Shown: positions 6,748 to 15,699, counted from the first letter of the stretch. The stretch is 64,000 nt of DNA from Clostridia bacterium (GCA_017625695.1 JAGAKI010000076.1:1-64000); one strand, 5' to 3'. Program-made: numbers and translations. Notes: a model not told the origin generated them from the letters alone.

Positions 6748-7211
6748 TCTTTTTTGTCCTCCGTTATATTTTCTGTTTTAGATTGTACCGCTGCCGCTGC
6801 AACCTCTAAACCCTTTGTAAGAAAAACAGGAACGTCCACGCCCAAAATAACAAGGTTTTCAAGGATTGAACGAATTTCGTTAATAATAAAGGTTGCAAGA
6901 GTAAACCAACCGAGCATTTCGACGAACGCAAGGTTTATTCCGATATTTGTTCCCATTTCTTCAAAGGATAAGGCGATAAAGAAGGCAATATCAATTACAA
7001 CCCAATATCCAACCTTTTTTATAATGCCTTTTAAGCCTTTGTTTGAATTTTCCTTCTTTGAAAAGCGGGCTTTTGCAACTCCCGTTATGTAGTCAACTAC
7101 ATTAAGGACGAAGAAGGCCACAAACAAGAACCAAAATTCCCCGAATGTGGAAGCGAACAGCGCAACGGCTGCGCCCCATAATGTATTCATTTTATTTGCG
7201 ATTTTTTCCAT
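6744..7211 (-). CDS. Phage holin (toxin secretion/phage lysis holin family)
   Basis: 155 residues with about three membrane helices (20-45, 70-90, 100-125) and a charged C-terminal tail (SKTENITEDKKE). The pattern FFVLNVVDYITGVAKARFSKKENSN is typical of the holin_4_1/TcdE-like family. It forms membrane lesions that release the amidase encoded next. Start ATG 7211. Confidence 0.92.
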   Translation of the reverse strand: MEKIANKMNTLWGAAVALFASTFGEFWFLFVAFFVLNVVDYITGVAKARFSKKENSNKGLKGIIKKVGYWVVIDIAFFIALSFEEMGTNIGINLAFVEMLGWFTLATFIINEIRSILENLVILGVDVPVFLTKGLEVAAAAVQSKTENITEDKKE

Positions 7212-7217
7212 AAGCTT

Positions 7218-7349
7218 TTATACCTCCGTAATTAGATTTGAATATCCTTCCTTCGTGAGAATATCCGCGACGGCTTCTTTGAGCGTCGGCGGCACTTTCG
7301 CGAAGGTTGTTTGTCCTTTAATAATTCTTTTTGCTAAAAACATAGCCAT
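7218..7349 (-). CDS. Small late phage protein of the CD1375 type
   Basis: 43 residues from ATG 7349, behind GGGGGTGA. The sequence (AKRIIKGQTTFAKVPPTLKEAVADIL) resembles the short conserved proteins encoded before holins in Clostridia prophages. Function unknown. Six bases separate its stop from the holin start, and the tacggaggt at its end is the ribosome site of the holin. Confidence 0.8.
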   Translation of the reverse strand: MAMFLAKRIIKGQTTFAKVPPTLKEAVADILTKEGYSNLITEV

Positions 7350-7354
7350 AATTA

Positions 7355-7711
7355 TTATTCACCCCCTGCAATAACTGCGATAACTTCTTCAAGGGCTGCG
7401 CCCATAATTTCATTATCAGCTTTAAGCGACGCGATTTCTTCTTCAAGCGTCTTTTTTTCTGCTGCGGCATTTTCTGCAGCGATAGCAGCCGCTAACCACG
7501 CCGCGCGGTTGTCCTTTACTTCCTGCGATAAGTTTTCGCGGAAAGGAACGTTTATTCTGTGTTCGTCGTATGTGTAATATGTCGAAGTTTCTTCCGTTTC
7601 GGGGTCTTTGCGGGTATGCTTCTTTATATTTTCATACAAAACGACTTCGGCCGTACCTCCGCAATTTTCAACATAATACGATTTCGGCTTGATTGTGCTT
7701 TCTGCTTGCAT
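7355..7711 (-). CDS. Phage tail-associated protein, unknown, with C-terminal coiled coil
   Basis: 118 residues, ATG 7711 behind a perfect AAAGGAGG. The N-terminal part is beta-rich (SYYVENCGGTAEVVLYENIKKH). From about residue 68 it is an Ala/Glu-rich coiled coil (AAEKKTLEEEIASLKADNEI). It overlaps the 3' end of the reverse transcriptase gene by 44 bases. Position between fibre/DGR and holin suggests a minor tail or fibre-assembly role; that is inference. Confidence 0.75.
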   Translation of the reverse strand: MQAESTIKPKSYYVENCGGTAEVVLYENIKKHTRKDPETEETSTYYTYDEHRINVPFRENLSQEVKDNRAAWLAAAIAAENAAAEKKTLEEEIASLKADNEIMGAALEEVIAVIAGGE

Positions 7712-8735
7712 AGCTTACAACCTCCTTTAATTGCTTTATATTTACATATGGTTTTATGTATTTGCAATAAAAGTAATATGAATTACTGTGTTTTATCCAA
7801 CCCATATAACTTAATATTGCGCGTGCGTCCGACAACGACGGCTTCGGCTTTTTGGAAGCCCGCTTCACCCGGCGGCGTATTCTTAAAGAATTTTTGCGCC
7901 GTAATGTTGTTTTGTTTCGATAGAAGCGGAAGCCCAAGAAATCAACCGGGCGTTCATCGACGCGGAACACTTGCCAATTTTCTTTTAAGGTTAAGCCCAA
8001 AGGCTTTATATATTCCGCGATAAGTTTTCGCGCTTTGTGTAACTGCTTCTTATTGTTAGAAAATAACGCCATATCGTCCATATAACGAAGATAATGTTTT
8101 ATACGCAATTCTTCCTTGATATAGTGGTCTAAACCCTGCAAATAGAAATTCGCCCACCATTGCGAAGTATAATTGCCGATTGGTAAGCCTTCGGCGTGGC
8201 TGTCGATTATGCAATCAATAAGCCATAATGCCGACGGGTCTTTGATTTTCCTTCGGAATTGTTCTTTTAATACTTCGTTGTCAATGTGTGGATAATATTT
8301 CTTTATATCCAACTTTAAGCAATATTTTGTATGCTTTCTGTCTTTGCGCAACCACTTTTCAAGATACCGTTTCCCGTAATGTACGCCGCGGCCCGGTATG
8401 CTTCCGCAACAAAATTCATACATACCCTTCATTATAACGGGCTGCAGCACTTGCATTAAAGCCCAATGTATAATTTGGTCGGGGTAGTAGGCGGGACAAA
8501 ATATTGTACGTTCCTTTTGACGTGGCCCGTCTTTTATTACGAAGGTTCGGTACGGCTTCGGTTTATACGTTTTATTTATAAGCATATCCCGTATAAGTCC
8601 TGCGGCCTTGTCTTGATTTTCTAAAACATAAGCAACCGTCCTTCGGCTTTTCTTCCCGCGGGCTGCGTTTATGATAGCTTCGTGTATATTATCAATATCG
8701 CATATTTTTTCAAATAGGTTTCCCGCTCTTTTCAT
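7668..8735 (-). CDS. DGR reverse transcriptase
   Basis: 355 residues from ATG 8735 (AAGAAAG upstream). The frame stays open to 8921, but that part overlaps the template repeat, so the shorter start is preferred. RT motifs: first catalytic Asp in KLDIKKYYPHID (D143), IGNYTSQWWANFYL (186-199, the SQ-type motif 4 diagnostic for DGR enzymes), catalytic YMDD (218-221), and FLGFRFY. It copies the template RNA with errors at adenines and the cDNA replaces the variable region. No Avd accessory gene is adjacent. Confidence 0.95.
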   Translation of the reverse strand: MKRAGNLFEKICDIDNIHEAIINAARGKKSRRTVAYVLENQDKAAGLIRDMLINKTYKPKPYRTFVIKDGPRQKERTIFCPAYYPDQIIHWALMQVLQPVIMKGMYEFCCGSIPGRGVHYGKRYLEKWLRKDRKHTKYCLKLDIKKYYPHIDNEVLKEQFRRKIKDPSALWLIDCIIDSHAEGLPIGNYTSQWWANFYLQGLDHYIKEELRIKHYLRYMDDMALFSNNKKQLHKARKLIAEYIKPLGLTLKENWQVFRVDERPVDFLGFRFYRNKTTLRRKNSLRIRRRVKRASKKPKPSLSDARAILSYMGWIKHSNSYYFYCKYIKPYVNIKQLKEVVSYASRKHNQAEIVLC

Positions 8736-8846
8736 CGGTTCAGCTTCTTTCTTAATTATCTGCAAGGCTTTCAATTTCTTACTAACCCCGCCCGTAGCGA
8801 TGTATTTTTGCCAAGCGGCAAGGGAAATAACACGCGATGAATGTAT

Positions 8847-8963
8847 TAAGATAGACGCGCGCGGCGATTGACATTCGTATTCGAAGGCGCATTGTTGCAA
8901 TTCCAATAACACGGCCCGCAATTAGCCCCATTGTTCCAATTGCCGCCGACATTCGCCGCGTTT
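8847..8963 (-). repeat. DGR template repeat (TR)
   Basis: 117 bp aligned without gaps to 9021-9137 (offset 174). It contains 29 sense-strand adenines. The copy at 9021-9137 differs at 19 positions and all 19 are among these adenines (plus-strand T at 8852, 8868, 8869, 8875, 8880, 8881, 8892, 8893, 8896, 8902, 8907, 8922, 8923, 8931, 8932, 8934, 8952, 8961, 8963). In the target frame the template is full of AAC/AAT codons. It lies between target gene and RT on the same strand. Confidence 0.96.
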
Positions 8964-8981
8964 GCGTGTTAAATCCCTATA

Positions 8982-9000
8982 TGGGGGCTGCCCGCCCCCA
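8982..9000 (-). other. Hairpin just downstream of the DGR variable region
   Basis: TGGGGGC (8982-8988) and GCCCCCA (8994-9000) form a 7-bp GC stem with a 5-base loop, 10 bases after the stop codon of the target gene. In the Bordetella phage DGR a hairpin/cruciform downstream of the variable region stimulates retrohoming; this one has the right position and size. A transcription terminator is the alternative, but there is no T-run. Confidence 0.6.
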
Positions 9001-9010
9001 AACCCCCGTT

Positions 9011-11311
9011 TTAACGGCGGTAAGAAAGACGCGCGCGGCGAAGGACATCCGTACGCGAAGGCGCAACGTAGCAATACCAAAAACACGGCCCGCAAGAAGC
9101 CCCACCGGTCCAATTGCCGCCGACACTCGCCGCGGTAAGCGCGGCACGCGGGTAATAATAGTAATCGGCATAATATGTCGTTGTCGAAGCGCCGATTTCG
9201 CAAGGAATACGAAGGAACGGGAAACGTTCATCATAACCAAGCTTTTTAGCGTACCCGTCGGCCGTCGGTAACTGATAATTTACTTTCACATAATCGTCCG
9301 TTATGCTGCCGCTGCTGTATTTGGTAGCGTCGGGCAAGAAGTAAATATCATATTTGTACGGGTCTTCGGTCGTGCCGCTGCCCTCTCTCTTGAAAAGTAC
9401 GTCGGAAATCCACTCAAAAGCATTTCCGAACGGCGTTTCTTCGCCGCGGTATATACAAGTATATTTACCGTTTGTATTGGAAACGGGCGAACCCGAAGAA
9501 GATAAAACGTTATCGCAAGAACCCGTCTTCCACGCAATCGCAAAGACGATATTTCCGACCGCTATATTTACGGGGTCGCCGTCGAATGTAATTGCGCTGT
9601 TGCTATCGTCATAAACATCTATCGCGGTAACTGTTCTATTGTTTGCGACGTTTGTACTTCCGAGCGATGTTCCTATTGCGATACCTTGACCGATAACGTA
9701 CGCCGCCGCATAGCTGCTTGAAATTATAATGCGGTTGGCCGCTTCTTCCGCAACTGTTGCTTTGTGGCTTTCGCTGTATGAAAGTGAGGAACAACCCTTC
9801 ATTTTTGTTTGAATGTCGCGTGTCGCGAATTCAACCCACATAAGAAGGCATTTTACATACTGTTCGGCCGCTGTGGTCGTTGTGTATTTGTCGCCAAGCT
9901 TGCGGGCGTTTGACATACCCGAATTTAACGACATAATCGGCGTATATACACCGCTTCGGGAAGTTGGCTTGTCGTCAACTAACGCCATAGGATAAGCGGC
10001 GGTGTATGCTTTCTGTCGCAAGCTTCCGTCTGCGTTAATGTGTATCGGTGAAGGCTTGTAACCGCCTATCGGGTGCGCCGAAATTACGATTTCTTCGCTG
10101 CCGTCGTCATTGTATGTATGCAGATAATAGAATAAAGGTGTTTCAACCCACACTTCGCCGTTGCTGCCGTCGGTAGTGTAGCCGGGTTCGCCTTCATAAG
10201 CATTTACAACAAAGTTTCCGTTGTCGTCGAAATATCCGCAAGCACGTTTCCTTCCGCTCCACGGGTAAATATTGTCGAAATCGTTTGTTGCTGTTGCTGT
10301 GTCTGTGCCGACATTTGCAACAAGGCCGAAGGCGTTGTATAATCTTTGAACGGTTGCGCCGCTGTTTGCGCTGCCGCCGAATTTAACGCCGTAACGGGTA
10401 ACGGTTGAACCTTCAATTTCTGCAAGCGCATTTTCGGCCGCTGCCGCTGCTTCATTGGCTGCGGTTGTTGCCGCTTCCGCTTCGGCCGTCGCGGTCTGCG
10501 CGGCTTCGGTTGCTGTGTTAGCGGCTTCGGTTGCTGCTGCGGCTTCTTCTGTTGCCTTTTCGGTTGCTTCCTTTGCAGAATTTGCATTGTCGGCGGCCGT
10601 GTTCGCTGCATTGGCTGCGCCGCTTGCTGCTCCTGCGGCTGTATTTGCTGCCGAAGTTGCTTTTTCAGCGTTTGAAGTGGCCGTGTCTGCATTTTCTTTC
10701 GCAAGGTTTGCCGCTTCTGCTGCGTCGTTGGCTTCAATGGTAACGGCTGCCGCTGCTTCTTTTACGACATTTACGTCGGAAGCTGCTTCAATGGCTGCCG
10801 CTGCCGCTTCATCGGCCGCAAGTGTTGACGCTTCAACCCTTGCTTCAACCTCCGAAACATTTTCCAAAGCTTCGGAAGCTATTTCGCGGGCTGATTGTGC
10901 GAGCGCTTCCGCTTCGGCGATTACGTTAAATTCATTAGTGCTTTTTACTTCTGTATCGTTGGCGCTTTTGGCTGTTACCTTTACAACGAAAGGAACGCTT
11001 GTTAATTCGCCGCCTTCGGAAGAATAAAGCGTAATTTGACAACGAACATTGCCGCATACGGCAAGGGTCTGTTTTGTAAGTTCTGCAATAATTGCCCCGT
11101 TTTCGTCTATGGTGCAATTATTAAGAATTGCTTTGCCGTCGGGCTTCTTGCCGCGAAGAACAGCCGTTGCCCCTGCGGGGATTTCGTAAGGCTGATTATT
11201 CGCAAGCAAAATTACTTTTATTTTTCGGCCGACATCGCTTTGAACCGCTGTTATGTATTCAAAAAGCATTTCGCCCGATAATTCGACGGTAATTTCCTTT
11301 ATGAATTCCAT
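9011..11311 (-). CDS. DGR-diversified baseplate/receptor-binding protein with BppU-like N-terminus
   Basis: 766 residues. Residues 1-115 resemble the BppU N-terminal baseplate domain (IKEITVELSG, then KIKVILLANNQPYEIP). About 130-300 is an Ala/Glu-rich coiled coil that probably trimerises. The remainder is Gly/Asn/Thr-rich and ends in a C-type-lectin-like fold typical of DGR targets (NAFEWISDVL, then GGNWTGGASCGPCFWYC). The last 42 or so codons are the variable region. It probably contacts the host surface. Start ATG 11311, three bases after the upstream gene. Confidence 0.9.
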   Translation of the reverse strand: MEFIKEITVELSGEMLFEYITAVQSDVGRKIKVILLANNQPYEIPAGATAVLRGKKPDGKAILNNCTIDENGAIIAELTKQTLAVCGNVRCQITLYSSEGGELTSVPFVVKVTAKSANDTEVKSTNEFNVIAEAEALAQSAREIASEALENVSEVEARVEASTLAADEAAAAAIEAASDVNVVKEAAAAVTIEANDAAEAANLAKENADTATSNAEKATSAANTAAGAASGAANAANTAADNANSAKEATEKATEEAAAATEAANTATEAAQTATAEAEAATTAANEAAAAAENALAEIEGSTVTRYGVKFGGSANSGATVQRLYNAFGLVANVGTDTATATNDFDNIYPWSGRKRACGYFDDNGNFVVNAYEGEPGYTTDGSNGEVWVETPLFYYLHTYNDDGSEEIVISAHPIGGYKPSPIHINADGSLRQKAYTAAYPMALVDDKPTSRSGVYTPIMSLNSGMSNARKLGDKYTTTTAAEQYVKCLLMWVEFATRDIQTKMKGCSSLSYSESHKATVAEEAANRIIISSSYAAAYVIGQGIAIGTSLGSTNVANNRTVTAIDVYDDSNSAITFDGDPVNIAVGNIVFAIAWKTGSCDNVLSSSGSPVSNTNGKYTCIYRGEETPFGNAFEWISDVLFKREGSGTTEDPYKYDIYFLPDATKYSSGSITDDYVKVNYQLPTADGYAKKLGYDERFPFLRIPCEIGASTTTYYADYYYYPRAALTAASVGGNWTGGASCGPCFWYCYVAPSRTDVLRRARLSYRR
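9021..9137 (-). repeat. DGR variable region (VR) at the 3' end of the target gene
   Basis: Gapless match to the template 8847-8963. In protein terms 12 residues differ, 11 Asn and one Tyr in the template: Asn to T, S, T, G, S, Y, Y, V, R, D, L and Tyr to F; the framework GGNW, CGPC, APS and RRARL is kept. The GC-rich block at the sense 3' end (9030-9040, identical in both copies) is where an IMH-type initiation site would lie. Confidence 0.95.
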
Positions 11312-11314
11312 TTC

Positions 11315-11605
11315 TTAAACTCCTTTCGTTAGCTGAATTTCTGCAATAAAGCTTGCTTCGGTGTATTTTAATACACAAGACGTTGTTTTGTCGTAACCCG
11401 TTAAAATTACTTCTTCCGTTTCGGAAGTTATTGTAATTTTGCTGATGTTTTCTTCCGTCAATAAAGCGTCAATCGTTTCCGAATTGGCGTTACCCGTTAA
11501 TGATAACGAAAGAACCCAACCCACGGGCGCGCCGTCGCGGTAAATTTTTTGTTCTACCGATGTTTTAGCCGCGAAAGTTTGGCCGTTATTAAATGTAACA
11601 TTCAT
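11315..11605 (-). CDS. Small phage tail/baseplate protein, unknown
   Basis: 96 residues, ATG 11605 behind AGGAGG. Beta-rich sequence (VTFNNGQTFAAKTSVEQKIY, then ISKITITSETEEVILTGY) with no transmembrane part. No family recognised with confidence. It sits between two fibre-like genes, so a baseplate or fibre-connecting role is likely. Confidence 0.7.
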   Translation of the reverse strand: MNVTFNNGQTFAAKTSVEQKIYRDGAPVGWVLSLSLTGNANSETIDALLTEENISKITITSETEEVILTGYDKTTSCVLKYTEASFIAEIQLTKGV

Positions 11606-11627
11606 TTTTTGTTCCTCCTTTCCGATT

Positions 11628-13055
11628 TTATAAACTGTCTATCCAACCGTTAATACATTCCGCAAGTGTAGTTATATACCACCCGTACACATAATCGCCG
11701 GGGGTTTTTTCGGTTATTCCCGTCGAGTAGTGCGAACCTATGTTATAACGTAATGAATTGAATTTCGCTGCTGTTAAGGTTTTGTCGCTTGATGTCATTT
11801 TTGCAGCGGCGAAGGTGGTATAAGAAGCGTCCCAACTGTCGCCCGTTGCGTCCAAAATTTCTTTTACCTTGTCAACTAAATCATTCCAAACAATATAGGA
11901 AAAGTCCGTTACATATCCTTTGTTCGTAATTGCGGTATATGCTTTTTGTGTTTGGGAAGCTGTCGCATTGTTATTCGATTTCGTCCAACTCCATTTTTCA
12001 ACGTCAACCGCTTTTGCGGGGGGTTGTATATATAAGTCAATAGCGCCCGTTGCCGCTCCTCCTGCTTCGCAAATCCATATATAATAGGTTGTACCCGCTG
12101 TTACGTTATATGATATTGCGAAATTGTCGCCCGGGCCGGAATATCCGTCTTCGACAAGCCAATTTGTCGGTTCGCCCGTTTCGCTGTCAAAGGTGCTTGA
12201 AGTGCTTAAATAGCCCCAAGTGTCGTAATCTCCCATAGTGAAGAAGTTTGCTGTTCCGCTATTTTCGAAGCTAACCGAATAACGTTGCATTTGTTTTTCG
12301 CCAAGAATAAAACTAACGTGGTTTTCTTCCGTTCCGAGAGTTCCCAAAAATCCCGTTGTTAGCGTCCAAGGGGAAGGCGGGGGGTCTATATATAGCGTTG
12401 TGCTTCCCGAATTATCGCCAAAATAACATCTTACCCATATATAATATTGCGTACCCGCTGTTACGTTATATGATATAAAAAAGTTTGGTGCGCCGTTGCT
12501 GTCGTCGTCTTTTTTTAGCCAATTTGTCGGTTCGCCCGTTTCGCTGTCAAAGGTGCTTGAAGTGCTTAAATAGCCGAGTGTGTCAATTATTGTCCCTTGT
12601 GTGTAAAAATTAGCTTTGCCGCTTCTTTCAAAACTTACTTTGTACCGATATATCGTATAGTTAGATACGCTTATTTTTTTTGTGTAGTTCGTTGAAATTT
12701 GGCCGATTGTTGAAGATGTAACGCCCCAAGTTGGTTCGGGGTCGGGTTCTTCGCCGCCGCTGTAAGTTCCTTCGGCGCGTATATAGATGTCAGCGCCGCC
12801 CGAATATGTAAAGGGATTGTCGTAACTGTATTGTACCGCTGCCGACGTGCTTCCTATTCTGTAAACCCAACGGACGAATTCGCACCCTTCCGCGGGGTTT
12901 GCGGTGAAGCGCGTTGACCAATTATCACCAAGCCCGCTAATTGATTTGTAGTCGTCGCCGTACGACCCGATGTATGTTTGCCCGATGTAGGAAACATACA
13001 TCGTTGTAGTGGCGATTGTTTCGTCTTGAAAATAGCAAGTAAATTTATAACTCAT
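11628..13055 (-). CDS. Tail fibre-like protein with duplicated PPC-like beta domains
   Basis: 475 residues from ATG 13055 (AGGTGG upstream); a TTG six codons earlier was rejected. After an N-terminal domain (about 1-105), two domains of about 120 residues follow, each with GYLSTSSTFDSETGEPTNW, a D-rich loop and SYNVTAG.YYIWV, resembling bacterial pre-peptidase C-terminal sandwiches. The C-terminal 120 residues are unrelated. The two domains share identical DNA stretches 360 bp apart (12157-12215 and 12517-12575), indicating a recent duplication. Confidence 0.8.
   Translation of the reverse strand: MSYKFTCYFQDETIATTTMYVSYIGQTYIGSYGDDYKSISGLGDNWSTRFTANPAEGCEFVRWVYRIGSTSAAVQYSYDNPFTYSGGADIYIRAEGTYSGGEEPDPEPTWGVTSSTIGQISTNYTKKISVSNYTIYRYKVSFERSGKANFYTQGTIIDTLGYLSTSSTFDSETGEPTNWLKKDDDSNGAPNFFISYNVTAGTQYYIWVRCYFGDNSGSTTLYIDPPPSPWTLTTGFLGTLGTEENHVSFILGEKQMQRYSVSFENSGTANFFTMGDYDTWGYLSTSSTFDSETGEPTNWLVEDGYSGPGDNFAISYNVTAGTTYYIWICEAGGAATGAIDLYIQPPAKAVDVEKWSWTKSNNNATASQTQKAYTAITNKGYVTDFSYIVWNDLVDKVKEILDATGDSWDASYTTFAAAKMTSSDKTLTAAKFNSLRYNIGSHYSTGITEKTPGDYVYGWYITTLAECINGWIDSL
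12091..12575 (-). repeat. Internal 360-bp duplication in the fibre-like gene
   Basis: Identical blocks: 12091-12116 with 12451-12476 (26 bp), and 12157-12215 with 12517-12575 (59 bp). Both pairs have the same 360-bp offset, so the period is exactly 120 codons. The DNA between the blocks has diverged. Confidence 0.85.
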
Positions 13056-13065
13056 ATCGCGCCAC

Positions 13066-15699
13066 CTATCCAAAAATCGCCGTTGCGTTTGATGTGCTTA
13101 ACCCTGTTACAGTTGCATTAGAAAAATTCCAACTTCCTTTCGCCCAAATAGTATCGTCGCTTACATTGCACCCCATAAAATTGTGTCCGTACACATAAAA
13201 ATTTACATTTGGTACTGAATTATATACGCCGAATAAGCAACGTGTGCTGTCTGCACTTTCGCTGTCGGAAGCAAGCGAATTGTATATACCAAAGTCGCCG
13301 ACATATCCGTTAAGCCTTACGCTATAACCGTCAAAATTATCCTTTGCGTAAAGTCGGGTGCAAGAAAGGTTTTCTGTGTCTATTCTGTCGGCGCTGATTG
13401 TTCCCGAAACAATTAAATCGCCGTTGATTTCTACAAGGTTACTAAACTCAAAGCCGTACGCGGTTTGTATGAAAGCGCTGTAAATACATTCGTCCGCAAC
13501 TTCAACCCATTTTGAAGAAATTTCGTTGTAGTAATAGTATTTTTCGGTAGAAGTGCAAAAATAAAGCTTCTTTTTTTGCGCTGCCGTCGTGTTGGAATAA
13601 GTCGGAACAGCCGAAGCGCGGGTTGCTGTTTCATATGTAACAGACTTTGCAACACGCATTTTTATATTATCGGCGTTTACTTCGATGTCGGCTTGATTTG
13701 CTGTTATTTGCTCCTGCAAGCCGTTTTCAACCTCTACTAATTCACCGCGAATATTATTTGCCGTAAGGGTTATTGCTTCGGCGTTTTGCTGTATTTTGGT
13801 GTTAGCGTCCAAAATAGCGCCCGCGTTTTCTTCGATTTTCGCTTCTGCTTCATCTATCGCGGCCGAATTTTCGTCAACCTTCGCTTCCGCTGCTGCGAGG
13901 TTTTCACGAAGCGTGGTTGTTTCTTCGTACATCGTCGTACTTAATGCCGAAATTTGACTTGCTGTCATTGTGATATTTTCCGCATTTTGGCTTATTTCGG
14001 TTTCAAGGCCTTCTTTAATGGAATTTACTTCGTCCCGAATTTCGGTCGCCGTTAAAGTAATTTTTTGCGCGTTTTGGTCGATTGACGTTTGAAGCGTCTG
14101 TGTCGTTTCGGTTATATGCGCTTCAATTTCACTTTTCAATCTTCCGTCGGCCGCTTCGAAAAGCTGTGTAATTGTCGCCGTTACCTCTGTTATGTTGTCC
14201 GAAATTTCTTTCGTGATTTCATTTTTGAAGGTTTGCGAAATAGCGGAGGAAGAAACGGTGTCGGCCTTTATTAAAGCGCCGTTGATTTCGCCCGCCGTTA
14301 TGAAGTCGGCGACGATTGCGCCGTCCTGCGTTATAGCTGTTGCAAAAGGGCCGTTATATCCATTGGAGGAATAGCCCAACCCGCCCGAATTCCAACGCCA
14401 TATTTTAACGGCTTCATTTATTGAAGGCGCGTCCATTATAAGGATTTCTTGCGGATTGTTTGAAGGATTTAAAACAACATACCCGCCATTTTGCCCGGTA
14501 ATAAGTGCCGTTGCATTTGCCACGGCTGCAGCAATTTTCTTCGCGGTTGCTGTTTCGTTTTTCTTTACTTCGGTTTTTATATTTTCTATTTCCTGCGTCG
14601 TTTGGTTTATACTGTCCGCAAAATTACTTTTTGCGTCGCCTAACTCAATAGAAACATATTTTTCCTTCAAGGTATCGTAAACGGTTTTTATAACCTTCGC
14701 TTTTGCTGATACTCCCAACTTTTCAAAATTCACCGTTAGCGTATCACAAAGGCTTACGCGCTCCAAAATTGCATATTGCTTATATTCGGGGCTTTGCCAA
14801 AGGTGAGTAAAAGCGACTTTTATACTTACGGAAGGTTTATTATATCCGCTATCAGCCGCCCACGCTTTGGCCTTTTGACGTAAGGCCGCTTCGGTGATTT
14901 CTTCATCGTCCGAAAATTTGTCCGTAAAATCCATTGTAAGAACCTTCGGGCGTGTAGCGTTTGAAGAATATATAATCTTTTCCGAAAGCGTTACAACAAC
15001 TTCTTCCGGGTCTTCTTCGTCGCCTTCTTCTTTTTCGGGTGTATATTTCGCATAAGGAAAAAGCGCCGTATAAGTTTCGGAAATGTTTTTTTCCTGCTGT
15101 AAGTCGGTAAGGTTTTTTCCGTAGCCTATTATAATACCCGTGTCGCTGCCGCGGCTTTCGTGAAGCTTGATTGTAAAATTGTCGAATTCATATTCGCCGC
15201 CGTAAACATCAAGCAAAGAACCTTCAACACCGCCAAGCGCTGCGCGTACACTTAAAAGCGAAAGCGCCGTTGATTTTCGGGAAGCGATGTCGCTTAACCC
15301 GCTGTAAGAGTGGGGAACAAGCGCCGCTTCAAGAACCTTGTTTAAACCCTGCGCGCCCGTAGCGTTGGTAATAACGACTTTTTCGACCGGGTTTCCCGTG
15401 AGTTCATACGAAATATGTTCGCCGTAATAAGTAACAATGCCATTTATTGGCTTTGAAGATTTGTATATATGGAATATCTGCGCTTCGCTTGTTTCGTTGG
15501 CCTTCGCCTTAACGAAGCAACCTTCTTGTATATGTTCAAAAAGCGCGCCTTCAATCGGATATGAAAAAGTAATTTCATAAATTCCGTTGCGTTCTTCTGT
15601 AACATTGCAAAAAGTGGTATCGCTTAAAATACCTATACCGTTACTTGTGAACGCCGTTTCGTCTTTATCGTATAGAATAGGTATCAAATGCAACACCAC
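13066..15699 (-). CDS. Tail-tip / tail endopeptidase-like protein (Tal, Prophage_tail)
   Basis: 877 residues. The first 350 or so match the phage minor structural protein N-terminal domain (LIPILYDKDETAFTSNGIGIL, then GIYEITFSYPIEG), which forms the hub below Dit. The middle (about 480-720) is a long coiled coil (QNAEKITLTATEIR-like heptads repeated about four times). The last part (VNGDLIVSGTISADRI) is typical of the fibre-attachment end. The start is GTG 15699 or one of the next codons (GTG, TTG). It overlaps the dit gene by 16 bases. Confidence 0.88.
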   Translation of the reverse strand: MVLHLIPILYDKDETAFTSNGIGILSDTTFCNVTEERNGIYEITFSYPIEGALFEHIQEGCFVKAKANETSEAQIFHIYKSSKPINGIVTYYGEHISYELTGNPVEKVVITNATGAQGLNKVLEAALVPHSYSGLSDIASRKSTALSLLSVRAALGGVEGSLLDVYGGEYEFDNFTIKLHESRGSDTGIIIGYGKNLTDLQQEKNISETYTALFPYAKYTPEKEEGDEEDPEEVVVTLSEKIIYSSNATRPKVLTMDFTDKFSDDEEITEAALRQKAKAWAADSGYNKPSVSIKVAFTHLWQSPEYKQYAILERVSLCDTLTVNFEKLGVSAKAKVIKTVYDTLKEKYVSIELGDAKSNFADSINQTTQEIENIKTEVKKNETATAKKIAAAVANATALITGQNGGYVVLNPSNNPQEILIMDAPSINEAVKIWRWNSGGLGYSSNGYNGPFATAITQDGAIVADFITAGEINGALIKADTVSSSAISQTFKNEITKEISDNITEVTATITQLFEAADGRLKSEIEAHITETTQTLQTSIDQNAQKITLTATEIRDEVNSIKEGLETEISQNAENITMTASQISALSTTMYEETTTLRENLAAAEAKVDENSAAIDEAEAKIEENAGAILDANTKIQQNAEAITLTANNIRGELVEVENGLQEQITANQADIEVNADNIKMRVAKSVTYETATRASAVPTYSNTTAAQKKKLYFCTSTEKYYYYNEISSKWVEVADECIYSAFIQTAYGFEFSNLVEINGDLIVSGTISADRIDTENLSCTRLYAKDNFDGYSVRLNGYVGDFGIYNSLASDSESADSTRCLFGVYNSVPNVNFYVYGHNFMGCNVSDDTIWAKGSWNFSNATVTGLSTSNATAIFG

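Noticed and set aside
8736-8921. Longer reading frame for the reverse transcriptase starting at 8921
   Set aside because: The extra 62 codons run through the template repeat, lack a ribosome site, and do not resemble the RT N-terminus.
10455-11027. Long Ala-rich plus-strand frame
   Set aside because: It is the antisense of the Ala/Glu-rich coiled coil of the DGR target; the base pattern alone keeps it open.
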